From Dehalococcoidia bacterium (GTDB lineage Bacteria > Chloroflexota > Dehalococcoidia > GIF9 > AB-539-J10): a DNA stretch of 10,353 bases. The stretch's first letter is position 1. Each line of letters opens with the position of its first letter. The position numbers and the translations under genes are program-made. The notes beneath the pieces are model-generated. The model worked only from the letters and a program-made list of their open reading frames with translations. It was not told where the DNA came from and made no database searches. The stretch lies in contig JAGMDB010000017.1 of the NCBI GenBank assembly GCA_023128875.1, positions 1 through 10,353 on the forward strand, written 5' to 3'. This document shows positions 1 to 8,513 of the stretch, piece after piece.

Positions 1-900
1 GCGGAGGGTATAGAGCTTAGCGAGCTGCAAGAGGTTACACAGCTTCTGTTAAAAAGTGGTGCCACCATTCAGGAGTTTAACGCAACCAGAAAACACTTGT
101 CTGCTTTTAAAGGTGGTCAACTAGCCAGGGCAGCTTGCCCAGCAAGAATCATTACTCTGATTATCTCTGACGTAATTGGAGACAGATTAGATACGATTGC
201 AAGTGGACCGGCTTGTTGGGATTTAACTACTTACCGGGATGCTTTTTCAGTGCTGGAAAAATACGAACTCACGGAAAAGGTACCGACAAGCGTTATGACT
301 CGCCTGAGAGATGGGGTAAAGGGCATACTACCTGAAACACCAAAGGTCGGAGAGGAATGTTTCCAAAATGCCTGTTATAGGATTATAGCGAGCAATGTGG
401 ATGCTCTCAAAATGGCTGCGGAGGTTGGAAAGGCTCATGATCTCAATATCCATGTTTTAACAGCCGCGATGCAAGGTGAGGCCCGCCAGGTCGGCGCCGA
501 TTTAGCTCGTGTGGCAAAAGAGATATGCCAGACGGGAAAGCCAATCCCGGTGCCAGCCCTTCTACTTTCGGGAGGCGAGACTACGGTAACTGTGAGGGGC
601 AAAGGTGCAGGAGGCCGAAATCAAGAACTCGCACTTAGCGCAGCGTTAGGTTTAGCCGGTTTGGAGAATGCGGCTATTGTATCCTTCGGCACGGATGGGA
701 TAGATGGCCCAACCGATGCCGCTGGAGCGGTAGCGGATGGATTCACACTCCAGAGGGCGGGAGAAATTGGCTTGGATATTTGCGCTTACCTTGAGAATAA
801 CGACTCTTATCATTTCTTCAAAGAACTTGGGGATCTGGTAATGACTGGGCCCAGCGGGACGAATATAATGGATGTTACGGCTTTAATTATTAGCAATTAG
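1..900 (+). CDS. Glycerate 2-kinase, MOFRL family (5'-truncated by window edge)
   Basis: Family knowledge: this enzyme phosphorylates D-glycerate with ATP to 2-phosphoglycerate in the cytoplasm, feeding glycerate from serine, glyoxylate or sugar-acid breakdown into glycolysis. Seen: the frame is open from base 1, so the start lies outside the window and a TTG at 97 is internal. About 299 residues are visible of the roughly 440 usual in the family. The N-terminal (DUF4147) part keeps a KGGQLA segment followed by SDVIGD and ASGP. The C-terminal MOFRL domain keeps the SGGETTVTV strand, GRNQELAL (about codons 205-212 of the visible part) and GTDGIDGPTDAAGA near the end. The stop is TAG at 898-900, followed by a tiny inverted repeat (TAGCT-ATC-AGCTA, 898-910) too weak to call a terminator. 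The gene converges on the displaced serS fragment starting 24 bases downstream. Family assignment is confident; the exact substrate is inferred. Confidence 0.9.
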   Translation, partial: AEGIELSELQEVTQLLLKSGATIQEFNATRKHLSAFKGGQLARAACPARIITLIISDVIGDRLDTIASGPACWDLTTYRDAFSVLEKYELTEKVPTSVMTRLRDGVKGILPETPKVGEECFQNACYRIIASNVDALKMAAEVGKAHDLNIHVLTAAMQGEARQVGADLARVAKEICQTGKPIPVPALLLSGGETTVTVRGKGAGGRNQELALSAALGLAGLENAAIVSFGTDGIDGPTDAAGAVADGFTLQRAGEIGLDICAYLENNDSYHFFKELGDLVMTGPSGTNIMDVTALIISN

Positions 901-923
901 CTATCAGCTATGAGCTTGTTGCC

Positions 924-1583
<660 letters not shown>

Positions 1584-1591
1584 GATCTTAT

Positions 1592-1598
1592 CCTCCTT
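1592..1598 (-). promoter_or_regulatory. Ribosome binding site retained by the pseudogene
   Basis: The minus strand reads AAGGAGG eight bases ahead of the ATG at 1583. This is as strong as the site before the intact paralogue. It indicates that the pseudogene was once translated from this start, and it may still be if transcribed together with the gene 104 bases upstream. Confidence 0.7.
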
Positions 1599-1687
1599 TT
1601 GCTTATGATTCGCTCGCCTGGCCTTACGAGGGGGATAAGCTTCTGCTATCGATCTGTTTTAATACTACATCCTTGTGCGTTGGCCAG

Positions 1688-2905
1688 TTACGAAATGCTA
1701 ACCTCCTTTGAGCTTACTTCTCTGAATCTTAGCGGAGCGCCCGTGCTGGCGCTGATTTCGAGGAACCTCACCGGGTCAACGCACTCCGGTGAGATCAGCC
1801 CTTTGGGCGTCTCCCCGTTGACGCACATCTTGGCGGCTATGGCTGCTGGCAGTGCTATGAAGATCTGTGCAGTGCCAAGCCTCCTGAATATTTGTAACCT
1901 TTCCTCGACAGTCATAGGGGATATCCATATCTTGTAGGTGACTGGATCCCCTGATTTGGCTCCTGTCACTTCCGCCACAAGGAAGAAAACGCCTGCAGGG
2001 TGCTTGACCGTTTCTTCCGTCTCGTTGAGGAATGTATTCACTGGGTGGCGTACCAGCTTCAGGACTACGTGTATCGGCGCCACCTTGACTCCCTTCACCT
2101 CTATCGGCTCATAGCTGGCAAATCCCATCTTCACCAGAGAACCTGCTATGGGGTCTATGGGGTACTTGAAGTCACAGTACTTGATTCCCTTACCGATGAA
2201 ACGCGGCAATGTCGCAGGTTCTTCGTGTGTGTGATGGGTAACTAAAACGGAACCAAGCGGCTCAGGGAACCTGTACTCCTCGGGACCGCTGAAAGGGGGA
2301 GGGTAGTTATATTTGCCGTTCTCGAATACCGTTGGCTCAAGGCCAAAATCGGTAAGCGCTGTTTCGGGGGACCATGTTGGCTCCCAGCCCCTTACCACCT
2401 CCTTTGGCTTTTGCAAGGCTTTGCCGCCAACCCTGATTCGTATCTCGGCTACACTATCCAGCTTGTCGCAGACATACCGCGCCATCACGTTGGTAATCCC
2501 GGGCGTGGCTCCGCAATTGGTAAACGCTGTGAGGCCAGCCTGCTTGAATTCACTGTCGGTTTTCTCAAACTTACTGTCAACCTCGAACACATCGTTCCAA
2601 CTGGCTGCATCAACATAGGGTATTCCGCTGCTTAATGCAACCTGCATTATGTTCACGTTGAAGTCCAGCGGGGTCAGGTTGATGATGACATCCGCTCCCC
2701 TGGCAGCTTTCTCAATCTCCTCGGTTCTGCTGGCATCGAGCTTCACAGCAGTGACTTTGTTGCTCTTGATCTTGTCTTTTACCTTGGTGGCTAAGCCTAC
2801 ATCTATGTCACCCAGCACGATCTTTGAAACATCTTCCTGCCTGGATAGAATCGAGGCACAGGGACCGCCCTGTGCACCAGCTCCTATTACTAGGACTTTC
2901 TTCAT
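1688..2905 (-). CDS. Saccharopine dehydrogenase-like NAD(P)-dependent oxidoreductase
   Basis: Cytosolic Rossmann-fold protein of the saccharopine dehydrogenase / carboxynorspermidine synthase superfamily, 405 residues. Members catalyse NAD(P)-linked formation or cleavage of secondary amines between amino acids and keto or aldehyde partners. The substrate here cannot be read from sequence. Seen: a nucleotide-binding loop GAGAQG at residues 8-13, an acidic residue after the second strand (GDID, 32-35), INLTP at 75-79, and the superfamily-typical GATPGITNVMARY at 132-144. An EPATLP segment lies at 229-234, and ISPECVDP lies near the C-terminus. The start is set at the ATG at 2905 because it has a near-perfect AAGGAGGTG ahead of it and begins the first Rossmann strand; an upstream in-frame ATG at 2956 would add 17 basic residues without family character. 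By eye its third codon positions look richer in G and C than those of serS or mutL. It lies between the two copies of the serS end, upstream of its decayed paralogue on the same strand, which suggests acquired DNA. Confidence 0.85.
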   Translation of the reverse strand: MKKVLVIGAGAQGGPCASILSRQEDVSKIVLGDIDVGLATKVKDKIKSNKVTAVKLDASRTEEIEKAARGADVIINLTPLDFNVNIMQVALSSGIPYVDAASWNDVFEVDSKFEKTDSEFKQAGLTAFTNCGATPGITNVMARYVCDKLDSVAEIRIRVGGKALQKPKEVVRGWEPTWSPETALTDFGLEPTVFENGKYNYPPPFSGPEEYRFPEPLGSVLVTHHTHEEPATLPRFIGKGIKYCDFKYPIDPIAGSLVKMGFASYEPIEVKGVKVAPIHVVLKLVRHPVNTFLNETEETVKHPAGVFFLVAEVTGAKSGDPVTYKIWISPMTVEERLQIFRRLGTAQIFIALPAAIAAKMCVNGETPKGLISPECVDPVRFLEISASTGAPLRFREVSSKEVSIS

Positions 2906-2910
2906 GATAA

Positions 2911-2919
2911 CACCTCCTT
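2911..2919 (-). promoter_or_regulatory. Strong ribosome binding site deciding the start at 2905
   Basis: The minus strand reads AAGGAGGTG, with the GGAGG core seven bases from the ATG at 2905. A purine-rich tract (GAAAAAGAAA-like) lies just upstream. The site overrides the longer in-frame start at 2956. It also contrasts with lysS, serS, mutL and the helicase gene, none of which has a strong site. Confidence 0.8.
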
Positions 2920-3031
2920 TTCTTTTTCTTTGTTTCGTTTGTATTTCAAGTTGCACTCGTCTACATGATCAACGATATATCATCTATTCTCCTCGTTATT
3001 TGGAATAACTGCCACTCTCTTCTTGCCAGTC

Positions 3032-3246
3032 CTAATATACAACCAGAAATGGAAGGGCGGCCCCCATAAGCAGCTTAGCCGTCCTGCTCAATCTACTATA
3101 ATGCTTTTCTTCTTTGTATAGGGCCATCACCATTCTTGTGCTTCTTCCAAGAGGTACCACCATATGCTGTGGAAATCCCAACACCAGCCGTTAATTTTGC
3201 CAGAAGCCATTCTACTGTTGAGAGAAGAAGGTTGTCAATACTCCGA
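3032..3246 (-). pseudogene. Unrecognised broken coding remnant downstream of serS
   Basis: This stretch between serS and the oxidoreductase gene has no intact gene, but two overlapping minus-strand frames look protein-like. The upstream frame (about 3249 down to 3165) reads LLLSTVEWLLAKLTAGVGIS with no obvious start. The downstream frame continues from an ATG at 3163 as MVVPLGRSTRMVMALYKEEK, has a hydrophobic end, and stops with TAG at 3032-3034. That frame alone is 43 codons, with no clear ribosome binding site. A single frameshift around 3160-3190 would join the two into one sequence of about 70 residues. I do not recognise the family. It may be the C-terminal end of a lost gene, or chance. 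The remainder, 2920-3031, shows only an A/G-rich leader and no convincing promoter. Confidence 0.3.
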
Positions 3247-3377
3247 AGACTATATTCTCATGTATGGCTGAAGTGCTTCGGGTATTAGTATTGTGCCATC
3301 GGGTTGCTGGCAATTCTCAAGCACAGCGATGAGGACTCGCGGTAAAGCCAAGCCGGAGCCATTAAGTGTGTGAACAA
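3247..3377 (-). repeat. Direct repeat: functional copy of the serS 3' end
   Basis: This is the partner of 924-1054, 131 bases in the same orientation, offset 2323 with no gaps and 15 mismatches. It covers serS codons 375-415, including class II motif 3 with Arg387, plus the stop and three bases beyond. The sequence beyond the stop differs completely between the copies, so the similarity is confined to the coding end of serS. Confidence 0.85.
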
Positions 3378-4497
3378 AGCGTAATTTGGCGCCGGGTTCA
3401 GGGCGGTATCGAATATTGGCTCGCCTGGCCTGAAAATCACTGCAATTGCTACAGGAACTGACCTCGAGCCACTCAGCACAACCTGGAGCCCACATTTCAA
3501 TATCATATGTTTTGCAGGCAGCAAAACCAAGGGTGCCAGTGCATAGTTGCATCACGCGGTAAGGTATAGCCAGTCTGCGGCACACATCCTCCGCATCAGC
3601 AACCAGTTTTTCCAATTCCTCACCAGATTTTTCTGGCTCGGTGAGCTTATAAAGCTCCACCTTATCGAACTGATGCCCCCTCTTGATGCCTCTGGTATCT
3701 TTGCCGGCAGCCATCTTCTCGCGGCGGAAACAAGCGGTGTAAGCCACATAATGCAGAGGCAAAACCTTGGCATCCAGTATCTCGTCACGATGCAGATTGG
3801 TTAATGGCACCTCTGCCGTGGGTATAAACCAAAAATCATCCTCATCATCATGGTATAAGTTATCGCTGAATTTAGGTAGGTTCCCTGAGCCTATCATGCA
3901 TTCTTGCCTGACCATAAACGGAGGGTAGATTTCTTTGTAACCATGCTCAGTTACATGCAGATCAAGCATAAAGGTGGTGAGTGCTCGCTGCAGGTGCGCT
4001 CCCAGGCCTGTGAGAACATAGAAGCGGCTTCCTGAGAGCTTAACACCCCTGCGGAAATCTATTATGTCCAGTTTTTCACCTAACTCCCAGTGGGGTAATG
4101 GCTTGAAGGAAAACTTTTGTGGTTCACCCCAGGTGCGTATCACCACATTTTCGCTCTCGCCTTTTCCTAAAATCACGCTAGAGTGAGGGATGTTCGGTAT
4201 CTCCAGCAATAAGGATTCAAGGTTGCTTTTAGTCTGGCCGGTCTCCTGCTGCAAAGCAGATATTTGATCTCCCAGCTTGCGCATCTCAGCGATAAGCTCA
4301 GGCGATTTCTCCTTTGCTTTTCCTAGCTGTTTGCTTGTTTCATTATGCTTAGCCCGGAGCAGTTCCACCTGGCGAAGCAGGCGGCGGTAATGCTCATCAA
4401 CCTCAAGGACGTTCTGCAGGGCAAGAGTATCGCCCCTTTTCTCCAATGCCTGGCGAACAAGTTTGGGGTTCTCGCGAATAAGTTTAATGTCGAGCAT
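3250..4497 (-). CDS. serS: Seryl-tRNA synthetase
   Basis: Class II aminoacyl-tRNA synthetase that charges tRNA-Ser (and tRNA-Sec where present) with serine in the cytoplasm, normally as a homodimer. The 415 residues are a normal length. Seen: the start MLDIKLIRENP, followed by a charged helical arm (about residues 30-105) that binds the tRNA long variable arm. TAEVPLTN lies at 227-234, with Glu229 in the serine pocket. Motif 2 is FRREK at 257-261, followed by DTRGIKRGHQFDKVEL. Motif 3 is GSGLALPR, ending in Arg387. The ATG at 4497 lies 17 bases after the lysS stop, with only a weak AAGAAG in front, so translation is probably coupled to lysS. The last 41 codons have a diverged second copy at 924-1054. 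The present C-terminus may therefore have been supplied by an inserted element, but it is complete and keeps all active-site residues. Confidence 0.97.
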   Translation of the reverse strand: MLDIKLIRENPKLVRQALEKRGDTLALQNVLEVDEHYRRLLRQVELLRAKHNETSKQLGKAKEKSPELIAEMRKLGDQISALQQETGQTKSNLESLLLEIPNIPHSSVILGKGESENVVIRTWGEPQKFSFKPLPHWELGEKLDIIDFRRGVKLSGSRFYVLTGLGAHLQRALTTFMLDLHVTEHGYKEIYPPFMVRQECMIGSGNLPKFSDNLYHDDEDDFWFIPTAEVPLTNLHRDEILDAKVLPLHYVAYTACFRREKMAAGKDTRGIKRGHQFDKVELYKLTEPEKSGEELEKLVADAEDVCRRLAIPYRVMQLCTGTLGFAACKTYDIEMWAPGCAEWLEVSSCSNCSDFQARRANIRYRPEPGAKLRFVHTLNGSGLALPRVLIAVLENCQQPDGTILIPEALQPYMRI

Positions 4498-4514
4498 TTG
4501 CTTCTTGTCTTCGC

Positions 4515-6026
4515 TCAGAACTCCGATTTTGTCTTTAATTGTGGGAAGAATATAACTTCACGAATAGAGTTTTGCCCGGTCAGCAGCATCACTAGGCGGT
4601 CAATGCCTATCCCTAGCCCGGCAGCAGGCGGCATGCCGTACTCCAAAGCCTGCAGGAAATCCTCGTCAGCAATCTCTATCTCCTCGTCGCCGACTCGCTC
4701 CTTTAATTGCTGCTGGAACCTGTCCCTTTGCTCTAAGGGGTCATTGAGCTCGGTGAAGGCATTGGCGATCTCAACCCCATTAATAAAGGCCTCAAATTTC
4801 TCTACCAAGCGGTCGTTGTCTTTCTTTCTTTTAGCCAGGGGTGATATTTCTACAGGGTAGTCAAGAAGGAAAGTTGGTTGGATGAGATTCGGCTCAATAA
4901 AGGTTGAAATTAGCTTGTCGATGAGCTTGCCCCGTGACATGGTGTCAAAGCCTTCCCATTCCCTGGATGGAATATTGCCTTCAAGACCTCCCGCTGCCAG
5001 ATTTTGTGCTATCGCCTCTCGCAGGGAATTGGCGTCAGGGTAGTCTTCGAAATCAATGCCACAGTAGTTTTTGGTTGCCTCACGTAAATAGAGCCTTTGC
5101 CAGGGAGGGCTAAGGTCAATGGTTTTGCCGTCACAGGTGATTTTGGCATCACCCAGAGCTTCACGAGCAATATGAGACACTGCCTCCTCAACTAGATTCA
5201 TAATGTCATTGTAATCAGCATAAGCTTGATAACACTCCAGCAAGGTGAATTCGGGATTATGCTGGACAGAAATGCCTTCGTTGCGGAAGACACGTCCTAT
5301 TTCATAAACCCTGTCAAAGCCGCCTACTATTAGCCGCTTAAGGTGAAGTTCCAGAGCGATGCGCAGGTAAAGGTCTTTGTCAAGTGCATGGTGATGAGTG
5401 ATGAAGGGATGAGCTAAGGCTCCTCCAGCCATAGACTGGAGCACAGGCGTCTCTACCTCCATAAAGCCGTGGCTATTTAGAAAACCTCTCAATGCAGTGA
5501 TAATCTGACTACGTAGCATAAAGATGGTTCTGGTGTCTGCGTTGGAAAGAAGGTCAAGATATCTCTGTCGATAGCGTTTTTCTACATTAGCCAACCCATG
5601 CCACTTCTCCGGTAACGGGCGAAGTGACTTGCATAACATGGTGAAATTTGATACTTCGAGTGTGGTCTGACCTGTTTTCGTTCGGAAAAGCTTACCTTCT
5701 GCCCCCACAATGTCGCCGATATCGACTTCCCGAAGAAATTCATACTTCTCCTTGCCCAGAAGGTCACGACGGAAACAGAGCTGTATTTTCCCTGAGCCAT
5801 CGCGGATATCAAGGAAAGCTATCTTGCCCATGGGGCGCTCGGACATAACACGGCCAGCGAGGGACATAGCTCGCAACTCCTCCCCTTGTTGTGCAAAGAG
5901 AGTAATTGCTTCTTTGATGGTATGACTGGGATGATAAGAGTGAGGATAGGGATTTATGCCGTGAGCTCGAATCCTATGCAGGCTGTCCAACCTCTGCTGA
6001 GTTACGCGTTCTAACCTTGAAGTCAT
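4515..6026 (-). CDS. lysS: Lysyl-tRNA synthetase, class II
   Basis: Charges tRNA-Lys with lysine using ATP; cytoplasmic homodimer. The 503 residues match the usual bacterial class II LysRS. Seen: an N-terminal OB-fold anticodon-binding domain at about residues 55-150 (AGRVMSERPMGKIAFLDIRD), then the class II catalytic core. Motif 2 is FRNEGISVQHNPEFT, starting at Phe247 with Arg248. Motif 3 is GLGIGIDRLVML, with Asp476-Arg477. The sequence NGVEIANAFTELNDP lies between motifs 2 and 3. The ATG at 6026 follows the DUF2007 stop by three bases. An AAGGAG lies about 18 bases upstream inside the previous gene, too far for ordinary initiation, so coupling to the upstream gene is likely. The order small protein, lysS, serS forms one compact transcription unit driven from the promoter at 6262-6270. 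Confidence 0.97.
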   Translation of the reverse strand: MTSRLERVTQQRLDSLHRIRAHGINPYPHSYHPSHTIKEAITLFAQQGEELRAMSLAGRVMSERPMGKIAFLDIRDGSGKIQLCFRRDLLGKEKYEFLREVDIGDIVGAEGKLFRTKTGQTTLEVSNFTMLCKSLRPLPEKWHGLANVEKRYRQRYLDLLSNADTRTIFMLRSQIITALRGFLNSHGFMEVETPVLQSMAGGALAHPFITHHHALDKDLYLRIALELHLKRLIVGGFDRVYEIGRVFRNEGISVQHNPEFTLLECYQAYADYNDIMNLVEEAVSHIAREALGDAKITCDGKTIDLSPPWQRLYLREATKNYCGIDFEDYPDANSLREAIAQNLAAGGLEGNIPSREWEGFDTMSRGKLIDKLISTFIEPNLIQPTFLLDYPVEISPLAKRKKDNDRLVEKFEAFINGVEIANAFTELNDPLEQRDRFQQQLKERVGDEEIEIADEDFLQALEYGMPPAAGLGIGIDRLVMLLTGQNSIREVIFFPQLKTKSEF

Positions 6027-6029
6027 AGC

Positions 6030-6245
6030 TTAAATTCTTAAAGTCTCCTTAGCTTCTTTCACCAGGTGCTCCGGCACCATTATCTTCACCTCACCTAAGC
6101 CATCAATAGTGAGCCCGAAAACTAAACTGGCGCTCTCATAGCTTAGAAGGGTAGGGATACCTTCGCTCTCCAAGCGCCCCTGTATTATCTGCGCCTCCAC
6201 CTGCCTGGCGGTACAAATAGTGACCAATTGTTCTCTTACGGACAT
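6030..6245 (-). CDS. Small DUF2007-family protein
   Basis: A 71-residue soluble protein resembling DUF2007 (PF09413), a small ferredoxin-like fold annotated as a putative signal-transducing protein with no established biochemical role. Seen: a start LVTICTARQVEAQIIQGRLE, then SEGIPTLLSY, a central GLG turn, and an ending VKIMVPEHLVKEAKETL. This is the family pattern of sequence between two membrane-free alpha/beta halves ending in VPE and a helix. The start is placed at the ATG at 6245. The longer frame begins with TTG at 6254, essentially at the predicted transcription start, and adds three residues of no family value. The stop lies three bases ahead of lysS, so it is the first gene of the lysS-serS operon. 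Any role in translation or stress signalling is only suggested by this position. Confidence 0.75.
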   Translation of the reverse strand: MSVREQLVTICTARQVEAQIIQGRLESEGIPTLLSYESASLVFGLTIDGLGEVKIMVPEHLVKEAKETLRI

Positions 6246-6261
6246 AAGCCTCAAGGTTGAT

Positions 6262-6270
6262 ATTCTAGCA
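6262..6270 (-). promoter_or_regulatory. Extended -10 promoter for the DUF2007-lysS-serS operon
   Basis: The minus strand reads TGC-TAGAAT, an extended -10 element. The expected transcription start is near 6254-6256, about ten bases ahead of the ATG at 6245. No good -35 hexamer is seen at the normal distance, which fits a promoter relying on the extended -10. It is the mirror partner of the helicase promoter at 6319-6327. Confidence 0.55.
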
Positions 6271-6318
6271 GAAATTTATGGTCGAGTGTTGATAGAAAAA
6301 CGTGGCACAGTGAACATC

Positions 6319-6327
6319 TGCTATAAT
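6319..6327 (+). promoter_or_regulatory. Extended -10 promoter for the helicase gene
   Basis: The plus strand reads TGC-TATAAT, a perfect -10 hexamer with the TG extension. The expected transcription start is near 6334. A TTGATA at 6289-6294 is 27 bases away, too far to act as its -35. The hexamer overlaps the upstream ATG at 6326, so that ATG would lie ahead of the transcript. The ATG at 6341 would then have a leader of only about seven bases. Confidence 0.6.
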
Positions 6328-6340
6328 GAACTCAGGTTTA

Positions 6341-8509
6341 ATGGATATCCTGGCTACGCTCAATCCCGCCCAGAGAGAAGCCGTAGAAGCAATTGAAGGC
6401 CCTGTGCTTATCTTAGCTGGCCCCGGGAGTGGCAAGACCAAGGTAGTCACCCACCGAGTTGCTTATCTGATTGAAATTTGTGGCGTTAATCCCTACCACA
6501 TTATGGCAGTTACTTTTACCAACAAAGCTGCCCGGGAAATGCAGCAGAGGTTAGAGCAGCTTTTGGGTTATGAGGCCCGTGCTTTAACCCTAGGCACTTT
6601 CCACGGTAGCTGTAGTCGGATTCTGCGTCGTGAGGGCGAAGCCATAGGTGTTAACTCAAGGTTTGTTATTTATGATGATGAAGATCAATTGAATTTGATA
6701 AAACAAAGCCTTCGGGAAATAAATCTTGACCCTAAACAGTATGCTCCTCGCGCTTTACAATCAGCCATTACCTCCGCCAAAAGCCGCCTTGTTGGCCCCC
6801 AGGCTTATTCTCACCAGATTCGCAGCCATTTTGAGGAGGTGACCTCCAGGGTTTATCAACGCTATCAGCAATTGCTCACTCAAAGTGAGGCGCTGGATTT
6901 TGATGATCTTTTGATGAAGACGACACAGCTATTCGATAATCACCCTGAGATTCTGAGTCGGTACCAGTCAAGATATGTTCATATCTTAGTCGATGAGTTT
7001 CAGGACACTAATATCGCCCAGTATGTGCTGGTGAAACATCTAGCAGGAAAATACCGCAATATTTGTGTGGTTGGTGACCCCGACCAGTCCATCTATTCCT
7101 GGAGATTTGCTGATTTGCGCAACATCTTAAGTTTTGAAAAGGATTATCCCGAAGCTAAAATAGTGTTTTTAGAGCAAAGCTACCGCTCTACTAAGACTAT
7201 TTTGCAGGTCGCTTCAGACGTTATTTCGGCGAATGTGCAGCGTAAGCAAAAAGACTTGTGGACAGAGAATGAAGTTGGTCCTCCGGTGGCTATTATCGAG
7301 AGCTATGGTGAGGGAGAAGAAGCTCAATCGGTGGTCAGTGAAATAGAAAAGCTAGTTAGCCAGGACCAGATATCGCTCAAAGATTGTGCTGTGATGTATC
7401 GTGTCAATGCTCAATCACGAGTTTTGGAAGAGACATTCATCAGGTACGGAGTGCCTTATAAGCTTGTCGGTGGCATACGTTTCTATCAGAGGCGGGAGGT
7501 TAAAGATATCATTGCTTATCTCAGGGTTATTCATAATGCTCATGATAACGTTAGCCTGGCGCGCATTATAAGCGTTCCCGGGCGAGGTATTGGACAAGGC
7601 ACCCTCGGTCGACTTCAGGCTTGGGCAAGATCGCATAATGCCTCTCTGTACGATGCCTCGAAGCAAATGGTAGGGGAGCAGACCCTCCCTTCACGTATCA
7701 CCCAAGCTTTAACTGGATTTGTCACTCTTATCGATGAGCTTATTGCTAAAGGCCATGAACTAAGCCCTTCTGAGCTAGTAGATGAGGTATTGGGGTGTGC
7801 GGGATACAGGGAATATATTCTGGAGAAAGAGGATGGGGAAGAGAAGTGGGAGAATATAATGGAGTTAAAAAGCGTTGCTAGAGAATATGATGGACTTAAC
7901 CCTGAAGAAGCTTTAGCTACTTTTCTGGAGAAAGTCAGCCTGGTAGCAGACGTGGATAAGCTAGATGAAGAAGTTAATGCTGTGACTCTAATTACCTTGC
8001 ATCAAGCTAAGGGCTTGGAATTCGCTGTGGTCTTTATCGTTGGCATGGAGGAAGGGATTTTACCGCACAGGAAATCTTTTGGCGACGTAGGCGAGATGGA
8101 GGAAGAGCGTCGCCTTTGCTATGTAGGAATAACCAGGGCCGAGAAGAGGCTCTACCTGTTGCGTAGTTACCGACGCAGCTTGTTCGGTGGCTCGGCAAAC
8201 TTACCATCTCGCTTTCTTCAGGATATTTCACCACATCTGGTAAACCCTAAAGGGCTAGGAGAGGAGGAAAGCCTTGGTGCGCTGGTTAATGCAGGCTCCA
8301 CATTGCTGTCTCGGGCCAGTGCGTTGGATTTAAGAGTGGGTGACTGTGTTCGCCACAGCAAATTTGGCGATGGCGTAGTGATGGATTGCCTCCCTGACAA
8401 AGGGGACCAGGTGCTAACCGTAGCCTTTAGGGAGACTGGGGTTAAGAAACTGCTGTTCAGCATGGCAAAATTGGAGAAAATTGAAAAAGATTTAAATTTT
8501 CCTCCCTAG
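6341..8509 (+). CDS. pcrA: PcrA/UvrD-type superfamily 1A DNA helicase
   Basis: ATP-driven 3'-to-5' DNA helicase. Family members act in nucleotide excision repair, mismatch repair, removal of RecA filaments and clearing of RNA polymerase. The protein has 722 residues, the usual size. Motifs (numbered from the 6341 start): Q-motif LNPAQREAV (7-15), Walker A AGPGSGKT (26-33), TFTNKAAREM (Ia), DEFQDTN (motif II, Asp218-Glu219), VVGDPDQSIYSWR (motif III, Asp246 region), QSYRS (IV), HQAKGLEF (554-561) and YVGITRAEKRLYL with Arg599 (motif VI). The C-terminus (about 660-710) keeps the VGDCVRHSKFGDG and VAFRETGVKKLL segments of the small PcrA/UvrD domain known to contact RNA polymerase. An in-frame ATG at 6326 overlaps the promoter -10, so the ATG at 6341 is preferred. 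The gene is divergent from the lysS operon and precedes mutL by 41 bases. Confidence 0.95.
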   Translation: MDILATLNPAQREAVEAIEGPVLILAGPGSGKTKVVTHRVAYLIEICGVNPYHIMAVTFTNKAAREMQQRLEQLLGYEARALTLGTFHGSCSRILRREGEAIGVNSRFVIYDDEDQLNLIKQSLREINLDPKQYAPRALQSAITSAKSRLVGPQAYSHQIRSHFEEVTSRVYQRYQQLLTQSEALDFDDLLMKTTQLFDNHPEILSRYQSRYVHILVDEFQDTNIAQYVLVKHLAGKYRNICVVGDPDQSIYSWRFADLRNILSFEKDYPEAKIVFLEQSYRSTKTILQVASDVISANVQRKQKDLWTENEVGPPVAIIESYGEGEEAQSVVSEIEKLVSQDQISLKDCAVMYRVNAQSRVLEETFIRYGVPYKLVGGIRFYQRREVKDIIAYLRVIHNAHDNVSLARIISVPGRGIGQGTLGRLQAWARSHNASLYDASKQMVGEQTLPSRITQALTGFVTLIDELIAKGHELSPSELVDEVLGCAGYREYILEKEDGEEKWENIMELKSVAREYDGLNPEEALATFLEKVSLVADVDKLDEEVNAVTLITLHQAKGLEFAVVFIVGMEEGILPHRKSFGDVGEMEEERRLCYVGITRAEKRLYLLRSYRRSLFGGSANLPSRFLQDISPHLVNPKGLGEEESLGALVNAGSTLLSRASALDLRVGDCVRHSKFGDGVVMDCLPDKGDQVLTVAFRETGVKKLLFSMAKLEKIEKDLNFPP

Positions 8510-8513
8510 ACTA

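Noticed and set aside
898-910. TAGCT-ATC-AGCTA as a terminator for the glycerate kinase gene
   Set aside because: The stem is only five base pairs, overlaps the stop codon and has no T-run.
1599-1937. 112-codon plus-strand open frame starting in the gap after the pseudogene
   Set aside because: It lies almost wholly antisense to the conserved C-terminus of the intact oxidoreductase gene and has no recognisable domain, so it is a shadow frame.
2906-2956. 17-codon N-terminal extension of the oxidoreductase from the upstream ATG
   Set aside because: The strong AAGGAGGTG lies inside this extension and points to the ATG at 2905, which begins the Rossmann strand directly.
4345-4860. 171-codon plus-strand open frame across the lysS-serS junction
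   Set aside because: It is antisense to two unambiguous synthetase genes; its length reflects their codon bias, and it shows no family features.
6289-6327. TTGATA and TATAAT read as a -35/-10 pair for the helicase gene
   Set aside because: The spacing is 27 bases, far beyond the 16-18 a sigma-70-type promoter tolerates. The TG-extended -10 explains the site better.
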